A DNA stretch of 64,000 bases from NCBI RefSeq assembly GCF_017916255.1, contig NZ_CP072827.1, positions 3,745,501 through 3,809,500 of the forward strand. Reading direction: 5' to 3'. This stretch comes from Streptomyces mobaraensis NBRC 13819 = DSM 40847. GTDB taxonomy: Bacteria; Actinomycetota; Actinomycetes; Streptomycetales; Streptomycetaceae. Made by a program: the position numbers and the translations under genes. Positions 46,509-56,339 of this stretch are shown here, one piece after another (within the stretch, counting starts at the first letter, position 1; the number at the start of each line of letters is the position of its first letter). Below the pieces are notes generated by a model. That model did not search any database, was not told the origin of the DNA, and saw only the letters and a program-made list of their open reading frames with translations.

Positions 46509-48749
46509 TCAGCGTCCCAGACGCCCGCGGACCATGCCGACCATGGCGTTGACCTCTTCCACGCGCATGCGTTTGGCGGCGATGTAGAAGACGCCGAGCA
46601 GCATGACGCCACCGCCGATCAGGGCGGCGAGCGAGCCGAAGACGCCGGCGCCGAGGACCTGGCCGATGCCGTAGGCGATGGCGCCGCCGATGAGCGTGGC
46701 GGGGACGCACGCGCCGATGAGGCGGGCGTACGTACGCACCACGCGCGCGCCGTCCAGATCGCCGCCGAGCCGGTTGCGCAGCCTGCGCCATGCGACCCCC
46801 ACACCGACGGCGTAGGCGAGACCGTAGGAGACGCCCATGCCGACCACGGCCCAGCGGGCGGGCAGCACGAAGTAGCTGAGCGCCGAGCCCGCGGCGTTGA
46901 CCGCCGCGACGATGACCGTGTTGTAGAAGGGGGTGCGGGTGTCCTCGTACGCGTAGAAGGCGCGGAGGACGACGTACTGCACGGAGAAGGGGATCAGGCC
47001 GAGGCTGAAGCCCATGAGGGCGTAGCCGAAGAAGCGGGCTCCTTCGACGCCGCCGGATCCGAAGAGCAGCGTGCAGATCGGGATGCCGAGTGCCAGGAAG
47101 GCGAAGGCGATGGGCACGATCGCCACGGCCGAGGTGCGCAGGCCCTGCGAGATGTCGTCCCGGACGGCGCTGGTGTCACCGTCGACGGCCGAGCGCGACA
47201 GGCGCGGCAGCATCGCCGCCATGATCGAGACGGTGAGGATCGCCTGCGGCATGTTCCAGATGAGCTGGGCGTTGATGTAGGCGATGATTCCGGTGCCCTT
47301 CTGGCCGCTCTCGGCACCGGCGGCGGTGGCCAACTGCGTGACGACCAGGTTTCCCGCCTGGTTGGCGAGCACGAACAGCACGGTCCACTTGGCCAGCTTC
47401 GCGGCCTTGCCGAGACCGTGGCCGCGCCAGTCGAAGCGGGGACGGATCTTGAAACCGGCCGCCCTGAGGTAGGGGATCATCGCCAGGGCTTGGACGACCA
47501 GGCCGAGGAGAGTGCCGACGCCCAGAAGTCGGACGCCTTCTGGAGGGATCGTGTGCTCGCTGAGGTCCGAGCTCCCCGCTGTGCCGTACACCCAGAGGAA
47601 CAGCCCGAAGGTGGCGATGACGACGACGTTGTTGAGGACGGGCGTCCACATCATCGCGCCGAATCGGCCTCGAGCGTTGAGAATCTGCCCCATCACCACG
47701 TGCACGCCCATGAAGAAGATGGTGGGCATGCAGTAGCGGACGAAGGTGACCGTCACCGAGTTCGCGTCGGGCTTGTTGGCGAAGTTGTTGGACATCAGGG
47801 GGACGAGATATTGGGCCCCCAGCACAGTGATCAGGGTGAGCACACCGAGGATCACCGCGACCAGCGTCAGCAGCCGGTTCGCGTAGGCGTCCCCACCGTC
47901 GGCGTCCTCCTTCATGGAGCGCACGAGCTGGGGGATGAAGACCGAGTTGAGGCCGCCGCCGATGGTCAGGAAGAAGATCATGGCGGGCAGCTGGTTCGCC
48001 ACCGTGTAGGTGTCGCCCAGCACACCGGCGCCCAGGGCGGCGACGATCATCGCCTGCTTGACGAAGCCCAGCAGTCGGGACGCCATCGTGCCCGCCGCCA
48101 TCAGGGCGCTCGACTTCAGCAGGCCCGCTGCCTTGCCGCCCTTCGCAGCCGGGGCCGCGGGGGCGGGTTCGGGCTCCACGAGGGGCTCGGCCGCGGGGGG
48201 CTCCACGGCGGGCACCATCGGCTGGGTGTGTTCCATCGAGGGAGACGTCGCGTGCTGGCCGGGTGCCGGGACCTGCCGACCCTGCGGGCGCTGGGGCTCG
48301 TAGGGCTGCTGCTGGTCGCGGTAGAGGTGGGCGAAGGCGTCGCGCTGGGGCGGGGTGGGCGCCGTCCGGTCGGGGAAGCCGCTCACGCTGCCGATGAGCT
48401 GGGTCGCGTCCTCGGAGCCGGGCTGTGGCGCGGGCGGCCACGCCTGCTGCTGCGGGTACGAGGGCGCGGGCGGTGGGGGAACGGGGGGCCCGCCCTGCGG
48501 CTGCCCGTACTGCTGCTGTCCGTACGCGGACTGTCCGCCCTGGGGGAAACCGCCCTGCTGCGCCGCGCTCTCGTCGGTCGGCGCCTGGCCGGGGTACGGC
48601 TCGGCGGGGTAGGGGTCTCCGAGGTACGGGTCCGGGGCGTACGGGCCCGGCTGCGGCGGCTCCTGGGCACCGGGCGGCGCCGGCGGGTACTGGTCCCGTC
48701 GGTCACCTCCCGCGCCCCGGCCGCGGTCACCGTCGTACGGCGCGTTCAT
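46509..48749 (-). CDS. murJ: Lipid II flippase MurJ (MviN)
   Basis: This 746-residue protein has a disordered Gln/Pro/Gly/Tyr-rich N-terminus (about 1-195), then 14 predicted spans of the MOP-type fold, beginning LLKSSALMAAGTMASRLLGF. It flips lipid II for peptidoglycan. It is followed by the pseudokinase gene 109 bp on, and preceded by the DUF6049 gene, all on the minus strand. The long N-terminal tail is usual in Streptomyces. Confidence 0.95.
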   Translation of the reverse strand: MNAPYDGDRGRGAGGDRRDQYPPAPPGAQEPPQPGPYAPDPYLGDPYPAEPYPGQAPTDESAAQQGGFPQGGQSAYGQQQYGQPQGGPPVPPPPAPSYPQQQAWPPAPQPGSEDATQLIGSVSGFPDRTAPTPPQRDAFAHLYRDQQQPYEPQRPQGRQVPAPGQHATSPSMEHTQPMVPAVEPPAAEPLVEPEPAPAAPAAKGGKAAGLLKSSALMAAGTMASRLLGFVKQAMIVAALGAGVLGDTYTVANQLPAMIFFLTIGGGLNSVFIPQLVRSMKEDADGGDAYANRLLTLVAVILGVLTLITVLGAQYLVPLMSNNFANKPDANSVTVTFVRYCMPTIFFMGVHVVMGQILNARGRFGAMMWTPVLNNVVVIATFGLFLWVYGTAGSSDLSEHTIPPEGVRLLGVGTLLGLVVQALAMIPYLRAAGFKIRPRFDWRGHGLGKAAKLAKWTVLFVLANQAGNLVVTQLATAAGAESGQKGTGIIAYINAQLIWNMPQAILTVSIMAAMLPRLSRSAVDGDTSAVRDDISQGLRTSAVAIVPIAFAFLALGIPICTLLFGSGGVEGARFFGYALMGFSLGLIPFSVQYVVLRAFYAYEDTRTPFYNTVIVAAVNAAGSALSYFVLPARWAVVGMGVSYGLAYAVGVGVAWRRLRNRLGGDLDGARVVRTYARLIGACVPATLIGGAIAYGIGQVLGAGVFGSLAALIGGGVMLLGVFYIAAKRMRVEEVNAMVGMVRGRLGR

Positions 48750-48795
48750 CCCTAGCCCACCTCATCCGTCCGCGGCCGACCGGCCCCACGACACG

Positions 48796-51114
48796 TCAAC
48801 GTTCCACTTTCTCACCCGGCCGGGAGGGCGTACCGCTCCCCGTTCCGGTGTCCGCCGCCGGGTCCCCCGGCCGCTCGGGCTCGCCGCCGCCGTTGTCGCC
48901 GCCGTCCGAGGGGCCCTCGCCCCCGGCCTCCGGGCCGTCACCGGCGCCGTCATGGCTGCCCGATCGCTTGCGCTTCAGGTAGATGCGGAGACCCGCGAGG
49001 ACGAGGAGGAGGACACCTCCGGCGATGACCAGCAGAACCATAGGGGTGATGGATGTGACATGCACAATGAAGTCCATCTCCTTGCCCACCTGCTGGCCGT
49101 CCGCAGTGTAGAGGCGGGCATGCACCTTGACCGGACCGTTTGCATAGGCCCGGGTCTCGAATTTCACCGACTGGCTGTGCCCGCCGTCGATCTTCACGGG
49201 CTGCTTGTCCGTGACCTTCAGTCGGTTCGGCTGCGTGGACTCCAGCTGCAGGTACAGGTGGTCGATGCCCTGGAGCAGCCCGTTCTTCACGGTCACCGGG
49301 ATCGTGGCGCTGCGGCCGGAGAGGGTCGCGTCGGACTTCTCCACCAGCTTGACCTGGTCCTGCAGGGTGGCGAGGTAGGACTGCACGGCCGCGCGGAAGT
49401 CGGCGGCACCCGCCGGGTCACCGCGCCACGAGGTGGACATCTCGCGCATGATCGCGCTGCCGAAGGGGATGACGACCCGGTCCGGAGAGGTCAGGATCGT
49501 CTTGAAGGAGGACAGACCCTGCTGTGTCTTCTGGATCTCCGTGAACGCCTCGGTGGGCAGCTCCTGGGCGCGGAGGGCGTCCGGGTACGAGCCGGGGCCC
49601 GGAATCCGGCGGCCGGCGGCGGGGTCCGGCTTGGCCTTGGCCGCGTCGCTCAGCCGGTCGAGCGGCTGGGTCCAGCGCCCGGCGGACAGTCCGCCCAGCG
49701 CCGTCGCCATCGCCTGGGCCTGGCTGGTGGTCGGCATGCGCTGGGGAGCGACGACGATGCTGCGCTCGTTCTCCGGCGCCTGCTTGTTGATCATCAGGCT
49801 CTGGGCGAGGAACCGCTGCACCGCGAGCGAGGCGTCGCCCGCACGCGTCATATCGCCCTCGAAGGCCGTGGAGAGGCGGGCGTCGGCGACGATGGCCGTG
49901 TTCCCCCCGCCGATCTGGCGGGCCGCCGTGGGGGCGTACGGGGAGCCGTCCGGCTCCCTGAGGCTGTCGCTGCGCGTGATGATGTTGTGGGCGCCGGCCG
50001 AGGTGCCGACGTCGACGACGGAGCGGTCGATGGCGCCGTCGATCGGCCAGGCGAAGTCCGTGCGCGGCTTCACCTGGAGGATGGTGTCCACGGTCATGGC
50101 CGCGAGCTCGGTGGCCGACTGGAGGTGGCCGAGGTCGCCGCCGCGGTGCGCCAGCGAGGCGATGTCCGGATCGCCGAAGGGCAGGGCGACGACCTCCTTG
50201 CCGTCCACCGCCGTCTGGAGCTGGCTGAGCCACTGCTTGGCGACCGCCTGGCCCCGGCCGGGGACGTTCTTCCCGCTCGGTCCGGCGACCTGGTAGCTCT
50301 TGGTCATCGCCTCGACGGTGGCCAGCAGGTCGGGGTCGATCACCCAGGTGACGTGCAGGTCCTTGCCCAGCGCCACCAACTGCTGGAGGCGGCCGCCCGG
50401 GGCCAGCTCAGCGGCGAGGTCGTCGTTGGGGAAGATCGGCGTCTGCTGCTGGTCCGACTCGGTGCGGGCCGTGAGGTGCGTGTTGGAGATCAGCGGCCAG
50501 AGGAAGGTGACCTTGGTCTTCTTGCCCTCGGCGCCGGACGGCTGCCACGGCAGCAGAGTGCGGCGGATGCCCAGCACCCGCTCGTACTGCTGGTCGCTGG
50601 TCTGCCCGGAGAACGAGACGCCCAGCGGGTAGACGCCGTCCCGGTCCAGGTTGAGGTCCTTCGCGGGGACGGTCAGCGTGAACTCACGGGAGATCCCCGG
50701 CTGGAGCTTCCCGATCTTCTGCGTGTGACCGTTCAGCTCGGGGCCGTCGCCGCCCGAGGAGAAGGGCGTCCGGTCGCCGATGTCGTCGATCTCGCTGCGC
50801 GTCGAGAGCAGTCCTCCCACCCGCAGGCCGATGTGTCCGGCACTGACCGTGGACCGGCCCTTGTTGGTGACCGTGCCCGAGATCGTGATCTTGTCGCTCT
50901 GGGTGGGGGCGACCGGGGTCAGGGAGTCGATGGAGATCGCGACAGTGCGGGAGCCTGTGCCGTCGGCGCGCGCCGTGGGCGCGGTGGTGAGCTCGGTGGC
51001 GCCCAGGAGTACCAGCAGTACGGCGAGCAGGGGCAGTATCACCCGGATCCGGTGGAAAGCGGCAGGAGGCGTCGTCCCCCGGAACGTCTCCTGGAACTCT
51101 GCCGCCTCGGCCAC
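48796..51114 (-). CDS. DUF6049 family secreted/membrane-anchored protein
   Basis: This 772-residue protein has a signal-like segment near residues 23-45 (VILPLLAVLLVLLGATEL), a large extracellular part with Ig-like beta folds and repeated Asp/Gly turns, and a C-terminal span (PMVLLVIAGGVLLLVLAGLRIYL) with a basic stop-transfer RKRSG. A Gly/Glu/Pro-rich cytoplasmic tail follows. The family sits upstream of murJ in Streptomyces and is of unknown role. The neighbours suggest cell-wall export. GTG or ATG start at 51114 is assumed from the open frame. Confidence 0.8.
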   Translation of the reverse strand: MAEAAEFQETFRGTTPPAAFHRIRVILPLLAVLLVLLGATELTTAPTARADGTGSRTVAISIDSLTPVAPTQSDKITISGTVTNKGRSTVSAGHIGLRVGGLLSTRSEIDDIGDRTPFSSGGDGPELNGHTQKIGKLQPGISREFTLTVPAKDLNLDRDGVYPLGVSFSGQTSDQQYERVLGIRRTLLPWQPSGAEGKKTKVTFLWPLISNTHLTARTESDQQQTPIFPNDDLAAELAPGGRLQQLVALGKDLHVTWVIDPDLLATVEAMTKSYQVAGPSGKNVPGRGQAVAKQWLSQLQTAVDGKEVVALPFGDPDIASLAHRGGDLGHLQSATELAAMTVDTILQVKPRTDFAWPIDGAIDRSVVDVGTSAGAHNIITRSDSLREPDGSPYAPTAARQIGGGNTAIVADARLSTAFEGDMTRAGDASLAVQRFLAQSLMINKQAPENERSIVVAPQRMPTTSQAQAMATALGGLSAGRWTQPLDRLSDAAKAKPDPAAGRRIPGPGSYPDALRAQELPTEAFTEIQKTQQGLSSFKTILTSPDRVVIPFGSAIMREMSTSWRGDPAGAADFRAAVQSYLATLQDQVKLVEKSDATLSGRSATIPVTVKNGLLQGIDHLYLQLESTQPNRLKVTDKQPVKIDGGHSQSVKFETRAYANGPVKVHARLYTADGQQVGKEMDFIVHVTSITPMVLLVIAGGVLLLVLAGLRIYLKRKRSGSHDGAGDGPEAGGEGPSDGGDNGGGEPERPGDPAADTGTGSGTPSRPGEKVER

Positions 51115-51322
51115 GCGCTCGCCCGTCCCTCGTCGTCGTCAGTGGTCGTCGGATGTGCGTCCACGAATGGTAACGAGGCGCGCTGTGCCGAAGTGCTGCG
51201 GACCGGAGCGCAAGATCACCGGAGCGGGTCGATGCCCAGGCTGTGGCGGTTTATGACGGTCCTCACACAGCTCCGCCGATAGAGGGCGGCTATCGGCGTC
51301 CGGCCACGTACCCTTTCCTGTT

Positions 51323-52792
51323 GTGCCGAACGCCAACAACAGCCACTCCGTGCCGACGAACGAACTGAACCAGGTGCAGCGCCGCGCCGTGAGCGAGCTC
51401 CTGCGGGTGTCCCCCGTGGCAGACGACCTCGCCCAGCGCTTCCGCGCCGCCGGGTTCACCCTCGCCCTGGTCGGCGGCTCGGTACGGGACGCGCTGCTCG
51501 GCCGGCTCGGCAACGACCTGGACTTCACCACCGACGCCCGGCCGGACGACGTGCTGAAGATCGTCCGGCCGTGGGCGGACACGGTCTGGGAGGTCGGCAT
51601 CGCCTTTGGCACCGTCGGCTGCCGCAAGTCCGGCTTCGATCTTGAAATCACGACTTATCGGTCGGAGGCGTACGACCGGACCTCCCGCAAGCCGGAGGTC
51701 TCCTACGGTGACTCCATCGAGGAAGACCTGGTCCGCCGCGACTTCACCGTGAACGCCATGGCCGTGGCGCTTCCGGAGAAGGAGTTCATCGACCCGCACA
51801 ACGGCCTCGAGGACCTCGCCGCCCGGATCCTGCGGACGCCCGGCACCCCGGAGGAGTCCTTCTCCGACGACCCGCTGCGCATGATGCGGGCCGCCCGCTT
51901 CGCCGCCCAGCTCGACTTCGAGGTGGCGCCCGAGGTGGTCACCGCGATGAAGGAGATGGCCGAGCGGCTGGAGATCGTCTCCGTCGAGCGGACCCGGGAC
52001 GAGCTCAACAAGCTCATCCTCTCCGACCACCCCCGCAAGGGCCTCCGGCTCATGGTCGACACGGGCCTGGCCGCCCTGGTCCTGCCCGAGCTGCCGGCCC
52101 TCCGGCTGGAGCGCGACGAGCACCACCGGCACAAGGACGTCTACGAGCACACCCTCATCGTCCTGGAGCAGGCCATCGACCTGGAGGCCCCGCGCGACGA
52201 GCCGGGTGGCGGCCCCGACCTCACCCTGCGGCTCGCCGCCCTCCTGCACGACATCGGCAAGCCGCGGACGCGCCGGTTCGAGAAGGACGGCCGGGTCTCC
52301 TTCCACCACCACGAGGTGGTCGGCGCGAAGATGACCAAGTCCCGGATGACCAAGCTCAAGTACCCCAACGAGTTGGTGAAGGACGTCTCGCGCCTCGTCG
52401 AGCTGCACCTCCGCTTCCACGGCTACGGCACCGGCGAGTGGACGGACTCGGCCGTCCGCCGGTACGTCCGCGACGCCGGGCCCCTGCTCGACCGGCTGCA
52501 CAAGCTCACCCGGTCCGACTGCACGACGCGCAACAAGCGCAAGGCGCAGGCGCTCTCCCAGGCGTACGACGGGCTGGAGCGGCGCATCGCCGACCTTCAG
52601 CAGAAGGAACAGCTCGACGCCATCCGCCCGGACCTGGACGGCAACGACATCATGCGGATCCTGGGCATCGCTCCGGGGCCCCAGGTCGGCAAGGCGTACC
52701 AGCACATGCTGGAGCTGCGGCTGGAGAACGGTCCCATGGAGCACGACGAGGCCGTCGCCGCTCTGAAGGAGTGGTGGGCCGCCCAGGGCTGA
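51323..52792 (+). CDS. cca: CCA-adding tRNA nucleotidyltransferase
   Basis: This 489-residue enzyme adds or repairs CCA ends on tRNA. The nucleotidyltransferase core has LVGGSVRDALLG and DLDFTT with the two metal-binding Asp, and ERxxxE near residue 220. An HD domain (LLHDIGKPRT with HHHE) follows near 310, and a C-terminal RNA-binding end. The tRNA genes in this window do not encode CCA, so they rely on it. It is divergent from the DUF6049 gene and convergent with the MFS gene. Confidence 0.95.
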   Translation: MPNANNSHSVPTNELNQVQRRAVSELLRVSPVADDLAQRFRAAGFTLALVGGSVRDALLGRLGNDLDFTTDARPDDVLKIVRPWADTVWEVGIAFGTVGCRKSGFDLEITTYRSEAYDRTSRKPEVSYGDSIEEDLVRRDFTVNAMAVALPEKEFIDPHNGLEDLAARILRTPGTPEESFSDDPLRMMRAARFAAQLDFEVAPEVVTAMKEMAERLEIVSVERTRDELNKLILSDHPRKGLRLMVDTGLAALVLPELPALRLERDEHHRHKDVYEHTLIVLEQAIDLEAPRDEPGGGPDLTLRLAALLHDIGKPRTRRFEKDGRVSFHHHEVVGAKMTKSRMTKLKYPNELVKDVSRLVELHLRFHGYGTGEWTDSAVRRYVRDAGPLLDRLHKLTRSDCTTRNKRKAQALSQAYDGLERRIADLQQKEQLDAIRPDLDGNDIMRILGIAPGPQVGKAYQHMLELRLENGPMEHDEAVAALKEWWAAQG

Positions 52793-52807
52793 CCCTTCCG
52801 GCGGCGA

Positions 52808-52823
52808 TGTTTCACGTGAAACG
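52808..52823. promoter_or_regulatory. parS: parS site 8 (contains the MFS stop codon)
   Basis: TGTTTCACGTGAAACG has the exact core. The MFS stop codon (TGA, complement of 52812-52814) lies inside it. It is 15 bp past the cca stop. Confidence 0.97.
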
Positions 52824-54158
52824 TCGGGGGTCGTCGGTGGGCTCCGGCTCGCTCTCGGGCGTCGATGTTTCACGTGAAACCCGGTCTCGGGCCGCCAGCG
52901 CGGTGGCCGTCACCGCGTAGAGCACGGCGACGGTGACAACCAAGGGCACGGACCGGCCATCGTGCGGCAGCATCAGGGCCGCCACGGCCGCAGCACCCAC
53001 GAAGGCGACGTTGAAGAGGACGTCGTAGAGGGAGAACACCCGGCCGCGGAAGGCGTCGTCCACCGATGCCTGGACGACTGTGTCCGTCGAGATCTTGGCG
53101 CCTTGGGTGATGAGTCCCAGGATGAAGGCGGCGATCAGCATCGGGGTCGGCTCGAAGGGGAGCCCCAGGGCCGGTTCGAGTACGGCGGCGCCGCCGGCGC
53201 AGACGACCATCCAGCCGAGCTGTCCGAACCTGCCGACGGCCCAGGGGGTGATCAGCGCCGCCGCGAAGAAGCCGGCCCCCGAGACCCCGACCGCGAGCCC
53301 CAGCAGGGCGAGGCCGGCGGAGTCGGTGTCCGTCCAGGCATAGCGGCACAGCATCAGCAGGGTGACGGTCAGGGCGCCGTAGCAGAAGCGCATGAGAGTC
53401 ATCGCGGCGAGCGCGTGGGCGGCGGGCCGGCGGTGGGCCAGATGGCGGAGTCCGGCCGTCAGGCCGCGGACGGTCACTCCGATGGCCGTCCGCAGGGTGG
53501 CCGGTGATCGGTTGGTGTCCGGGCCCAGCAGGCCGGGCGGCATCCGCAGGGCGCTGAGGCCCGCGCAGAGGTAGAGCAGGGCGCCGACCAGGACGACCAG
53601 GGCGTCGGAGGCGCTCCCCTTGGGGGCGGCGAGCCGGACCGCGAAGGCGATTCCGCCGCCGGCGGTGGCGGCGAGGGTGCCCGCGGTGGGTGAGACCGAG
53701 TTGGCCATCACCAGCCGCTCCCGGCTGTCGACGACGTGCGGCAGGGAGGCGGAGAGGCCGGACAGGACGAAGCGGTTGACGGCCGTCACCGAGAGGGCCG
53801 AGGCGTAGAAGAGCCAGTCGGGTACCGCGGCGAGGATGAGCACGGCGGTGCCGACGGCCAGGACCGAGCGGACCAGGTTGCCGTGGAGCAGCACCTGGCG
53901 GCGGCGCCAGCGGTCCAGAAGAACGCCGGTGAAGGGGCCCAGCAGCGAGTAGGGGAGCAGCAGGACGGCCATCGCCGAGGCGATGGCGGCGGGGGACGTC
54001 TCTTTCTCGGGGGAGAACACCACGTAGGCGGCGAGCGCGACCTGGTAGACGCCGTCCGCGGCCTGGGAGAGCAGCCGTACGGTCAACAGGTGGCGGAAAT
54101 CGCGCAGTCGGAGCAGGACGCGGAGATCACGCACAACGGGCATGCCGCACAGCCTCAC
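52812..54158 (-). CDS. MFS-family exporter
   Basis: This 448-residue transporter has 12 predicted spans. The N-terminal part RDFRHLLTVRLLSQAADGVYQVALA and a GPFTGVLLDRWRRR loop mark a drug-exporter-like MFS. The last 25 residues hold VSRET and end with RRFT before the stop, both from parS sites 8 and 9. The substrate is unknown. It faces cca and is 70 bp from ino1 on the same strand, separated by a terminator. Confidence 0.85.
   Translation of the reverse strand: MRLCGMPVVRDLRVLLRLRDFRHLLTVRLLSQAADGVYQVALAAYVVFSPEKETSPAAIASAMAVLLLPYSLLGPFTGVLLDRWRRRQVLLHGNLVRSVLAVGTAVLILAAVPDWLFYASALSVTAVNRFVLSGLSASLPHVVDSRERLVMANSVSPTAGTLAATAGGGIAFAVRLAAPKGSASDALVVLVGALLYLCAGLSALRMPPGLLGPDTNRSPATLRTAIGVTVRGLTAGLRHLAHRRPAAHALAAMTLMRFCYGALTVTLLMLCRYAWTDTDSAGLALLGLAVGVSGAGFFAAALITPWAVGRFGQLGWMVVCAGGAAVLEPALGLPFEPTPMLIAAFILGLITQGAKISTDTVVQASVDDAFRGRVFSLYDVLFNVAFVGAAAVAALMLPHDGRSVPLVVTVAVLYAVTATALAARDRVSRETSTPESEPEPTDDPRRFT
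52866..52881. promoter_or_regulatory. parS: parS site 9 (inside the MFS gene)
   Basis: TGTTTCACGTGAAACC has the exact core, 58 bp from site 8. It encodes VSRET near the C-terminus of the MFS protein. Confidence 0.97.
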
Positions 54159-54165
54159 ACACGGG

Positions 54166-54200
54166 ACAGGCCCTCGGGGGGATTCCCTCCGAGGGCCTGT
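54166..54200 (-). terminator. Terminator hairpin after ino1
   Basis: Arms ACAGGCCCTCGG and CCGAGGGCCTGT pair exactly over 12 bp with an 11-nt loop. No T run follows, as is common in Streptomyces. It separates ino1 from the MFS gene. Confidence 0.65.
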
Positions 54201-54228
54201 GCGGGACCTGTGTGGGTACCCGGAAGGG

Positions 54229-55311
54229 TCAGCGCTCGACTTCGCCCTTGATGAACTTCTCGACCTGGTCGCGCGCCTTGTCGTCGAAGTACTGCACCGG
54301 CGGCGACTTCATGAAGTACGAGGAGGCCGACAGGATCGGGCCGCCGATGCCGCGGTCCTTGGCGATCTTCGCGGCGCGGAGGGCGTCGATGATGACACCG
54401 GCGGAGTTCGGGGAGTCCCAGACCTCCAGCTTGTACTCCAGGTTCAGCGGGACGTCGCCGAAGGCGCGGCCCTCGAGGCGGACGTAGGCCCACTTGCGGT
54501 CGTCCAGCCAGGCCACGTAGTCGGACGGGCCGATGTGGACGTTCTTCTCGCCGAGCTCCCGGTCGGGGATCTGGGAGGTGACGGCCTGGGTCTTGGAGAT
54601 CTTCTTGGACTCCAGGCGCTCGCGCTCGAGCATGTTCTTGAAGTCCATGTTGCCGCCGACGTTCAGCTGCATCGTGCGGTCCAGGATGACGCCCCGGTCC
54701 TCGAACAGCTTGGCCATCACGCGGTGCGTGATGGTGGCGCCGACCTGGGACTTGATGTCGTCGCCGACGATCGGGACACCGGCCTCGGTGAACTTGTCCG
54801 CCCACTCCTTGGTGCCGGCGATGAAGACCGGGAGGGCGTTGACGAAGGCGACCTTGGCGTCGATGGCGCACTGCGCGTAGAACTTGGCGGCGTCCTCGGA
54901 GCCCACCGGCAGGTAGCAGACGAGCACGTCGACCTGGCGGTCCTTGAGGACCTGGACCACGTCGACGGGGGCCTCGGGGGACTCCTCGATGGTCTGGCGG
55001 TAGTACTTGCCGAGACCGTCCAGGGTGTGGCCGCGCTGGACCGTCACGCCGGTGGCGGGCACGTCGCAGATCTTGATCGTGTTGTTCTCGCTGGCGCCGA
55101 TGGCGTCCGCGAGGTCGAGACCGACCTTCTTGGCGTCCACGTCGAACGCGGCCACGAACTCGACGTCGCCCACGTGGTAGTCGCCGAACTGCACGTGCAT
55201 CAGACCCGGCACGCGACCGTTCGGGTCGGCGTCCTTGTAGTACTCGACGCCCTGCACCAGCGAGGCGGCGCAGTTGCCCACGCCGACGATGGCTACGCGA
55301 ACCGAACCCAT
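54229..55311 (-). CDS. ino1: Myo-inositol-1-phosphate synthase
   Basis: This 360-residue enzyme turns glucose 6-phosphate to inositol 1-phosphate with NAD. The N-terminus [16 protein letters not shown] binds NAD, and the [11 protein letters not shown] and family end regions are present. It feeds mycothiol and phosphatidylinositol. ATG 55311 is the start after GGGAGCAACCGG. The PadR-type gene is just upstream on the same strand, and a strong PadR-like operator precedes both. S. coelicolor inoA is the same enzyme. Confidence 0.95.
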   Translation of the reverse strand: MGSVRVAIVGVGNCAASLVQGVEYYKDADPNGRVPGLMHVQFGDYHVGDVEFVAAFDVDAKKVGLDLADAIGASENNTIKICDVPATGVTVQRGHTLDGLGKYYRQTIEESPEAPVDVVQVLKDRQVDVLVCYLPVGSEDAAKFYAQCAIDAKVAFVNALPVFIAGTKEWADKFTEAGVPIVGDDIKSQVGATITHRVMAKLFEDRGVILDRTMQLNVGGNMDFKNMLERERLESKKISKTQAVTSQIPDRELGEKNVHIGPSDYVAWLDDRKWAYVRLEGRAFGDVPLNLEYKLEVWDSPNSAGVIIDALRAAKIAKDRGIGGPILSASSYFMKSPPVQYFDDKARDQVEKFIKGEVER

Positions 55312-55360
55312 TCCGGTTGCTCCCTGTTCGTTCTCGACGAAGCCCTGCTGTGTGCAGGGC

Positions 55361-55954
55361 TCACTGGTCCGGACCGGTGCGTCTGTCACGCCCGGCCCGC
55401 TCGCTCTCGATCAGCTCGTTCAGCCAGCGGACTTCGCGCTCCACCGACTCCATGCCGTGCCGCTGGAGTTCGAGGGTGTAGCTGTCCAGCCGCTCGCGCT
55501 CGCGGGAACGGGCGAGAGAGGCACGCATCTTCTCCAGCCGCTCCTCGAGCCGGCTGCGGCGGCCTTCCAGTACCCGCATCCGTACGTCCCGCGAGGTCTG
55601 TCCGAAGAACGCGAAGCGGGCGGCGAAGTGCTCGTCCTCCCACGCGTCCGGACCGGTGTGCGCGAGCAATTCCTCGAAGTGCTCTTTTCCCTCTGCCGTC
55701 AGCCGGTAGACGATCTTCGCCCGCCGTCCGGCCAGGGACGCCGCCTTGGCGTCGTCGGGAGCGCTCCCTTGCTCCTCCACCAGCCAGCCGTTCGCCACCA
55801 GGGACTTCAGGCAGGGATAGAGGGTGCCGTAGCTGAACGCCCTGAACACCCCGAGCGAGGTGTTCAGGCGTTTCCGCAGCTCGTAGCCGTGCATGGGGGA
55901 CTCGCGGAGCAGGCCGAGGACGGCGAACTCGAGGATGCCGGAGCGTCTGCTCAT
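55361..55954 (-). CDS. PadR-family transcriptional regulator
   Basis: This 197-residue regulator has a winged helix starting [24 protein letters not shown], cited as the PadR hallmark, and a C-terminal coiled coil with many Arg/Glu. ATG 55954 is fixed by an exact AGGAGG 7 nt upstream. It precedes ino1 by 49 bp and likely controls it and itself through the palindrome at 56025. It could be the counterpart of the regulator of inoA in S. coelicolor; that is inference. Confidence 0.88.
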   Translation of the reverse strand: MSRRSGILEFAVLGLLRESPMHGYELRKRLNTSLGVFRAFSYGTLYPCLKSLVANGWLVEEQGSAPDDAKAASLAGRRAKIVYRLTAEGKEHFEELLAHTGPDAWEDEHFAARFAFFGQTSRDVRMRVLEGRRSRLEERLEKMRASLARSRERERLDSYTLELQRHGMESVEREVRWLNELIESERAGRDRRTGPDQ

Positions 55955-56339
55955 GTTTCGCCTCCTTGTCCCCCACAGCCTAGTCCTTTGCTCCTGTGTC
56001 TTTACTGGTCCCTTATGCCGAGCTGATGTATCGACTCGATACATCCAGACGATAGAACGAGCCTCCTGAGTCGACAAGGGGAGGGACGGTGAACGAGGTC
56101 ACATCACCGGTTCGTGGGACACGAGCGGCCTGAATTGGAGTGAACATCCCCAGTAGTCGCGATTTGACCGTGCGTACTCTGTGCGCCATGCAGACCACTG
56201 GGAACCGGGTGACGCGACATGACGTCCTCGTCCCGGATGCAGTGCGCCCGGCCGTTCAGGGGGCCGGATCGCACCGGGGGGAACGCAAGCCACCTGCCGC
56301 TTCCAGGCGATAGCGCCTGCCCGAGGAAGTAGTCGTTCG
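55955..56339. other. Divergent gap between the PadR gene and the PBP gene
   Basis: The 385-bp stretch holds the PadR palindrome and promoters for both sides. No gene is supported. One ATG frame near 56188 (+) is too short and has no ribosome site. Confidence 0.6.
56025..56045. promoter_or_regulatory. PadR-type operator upstream of padR-ino1
   Basis: Arms GATGTATCGA and TCGATACATC pair exactly with one central base. It holds the ATGT/ACAT ends usual for PadR sites. It lies 71 bp upstream of the PadR ATG and is the strongest dyad in the gap. Confidence 0.75.
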
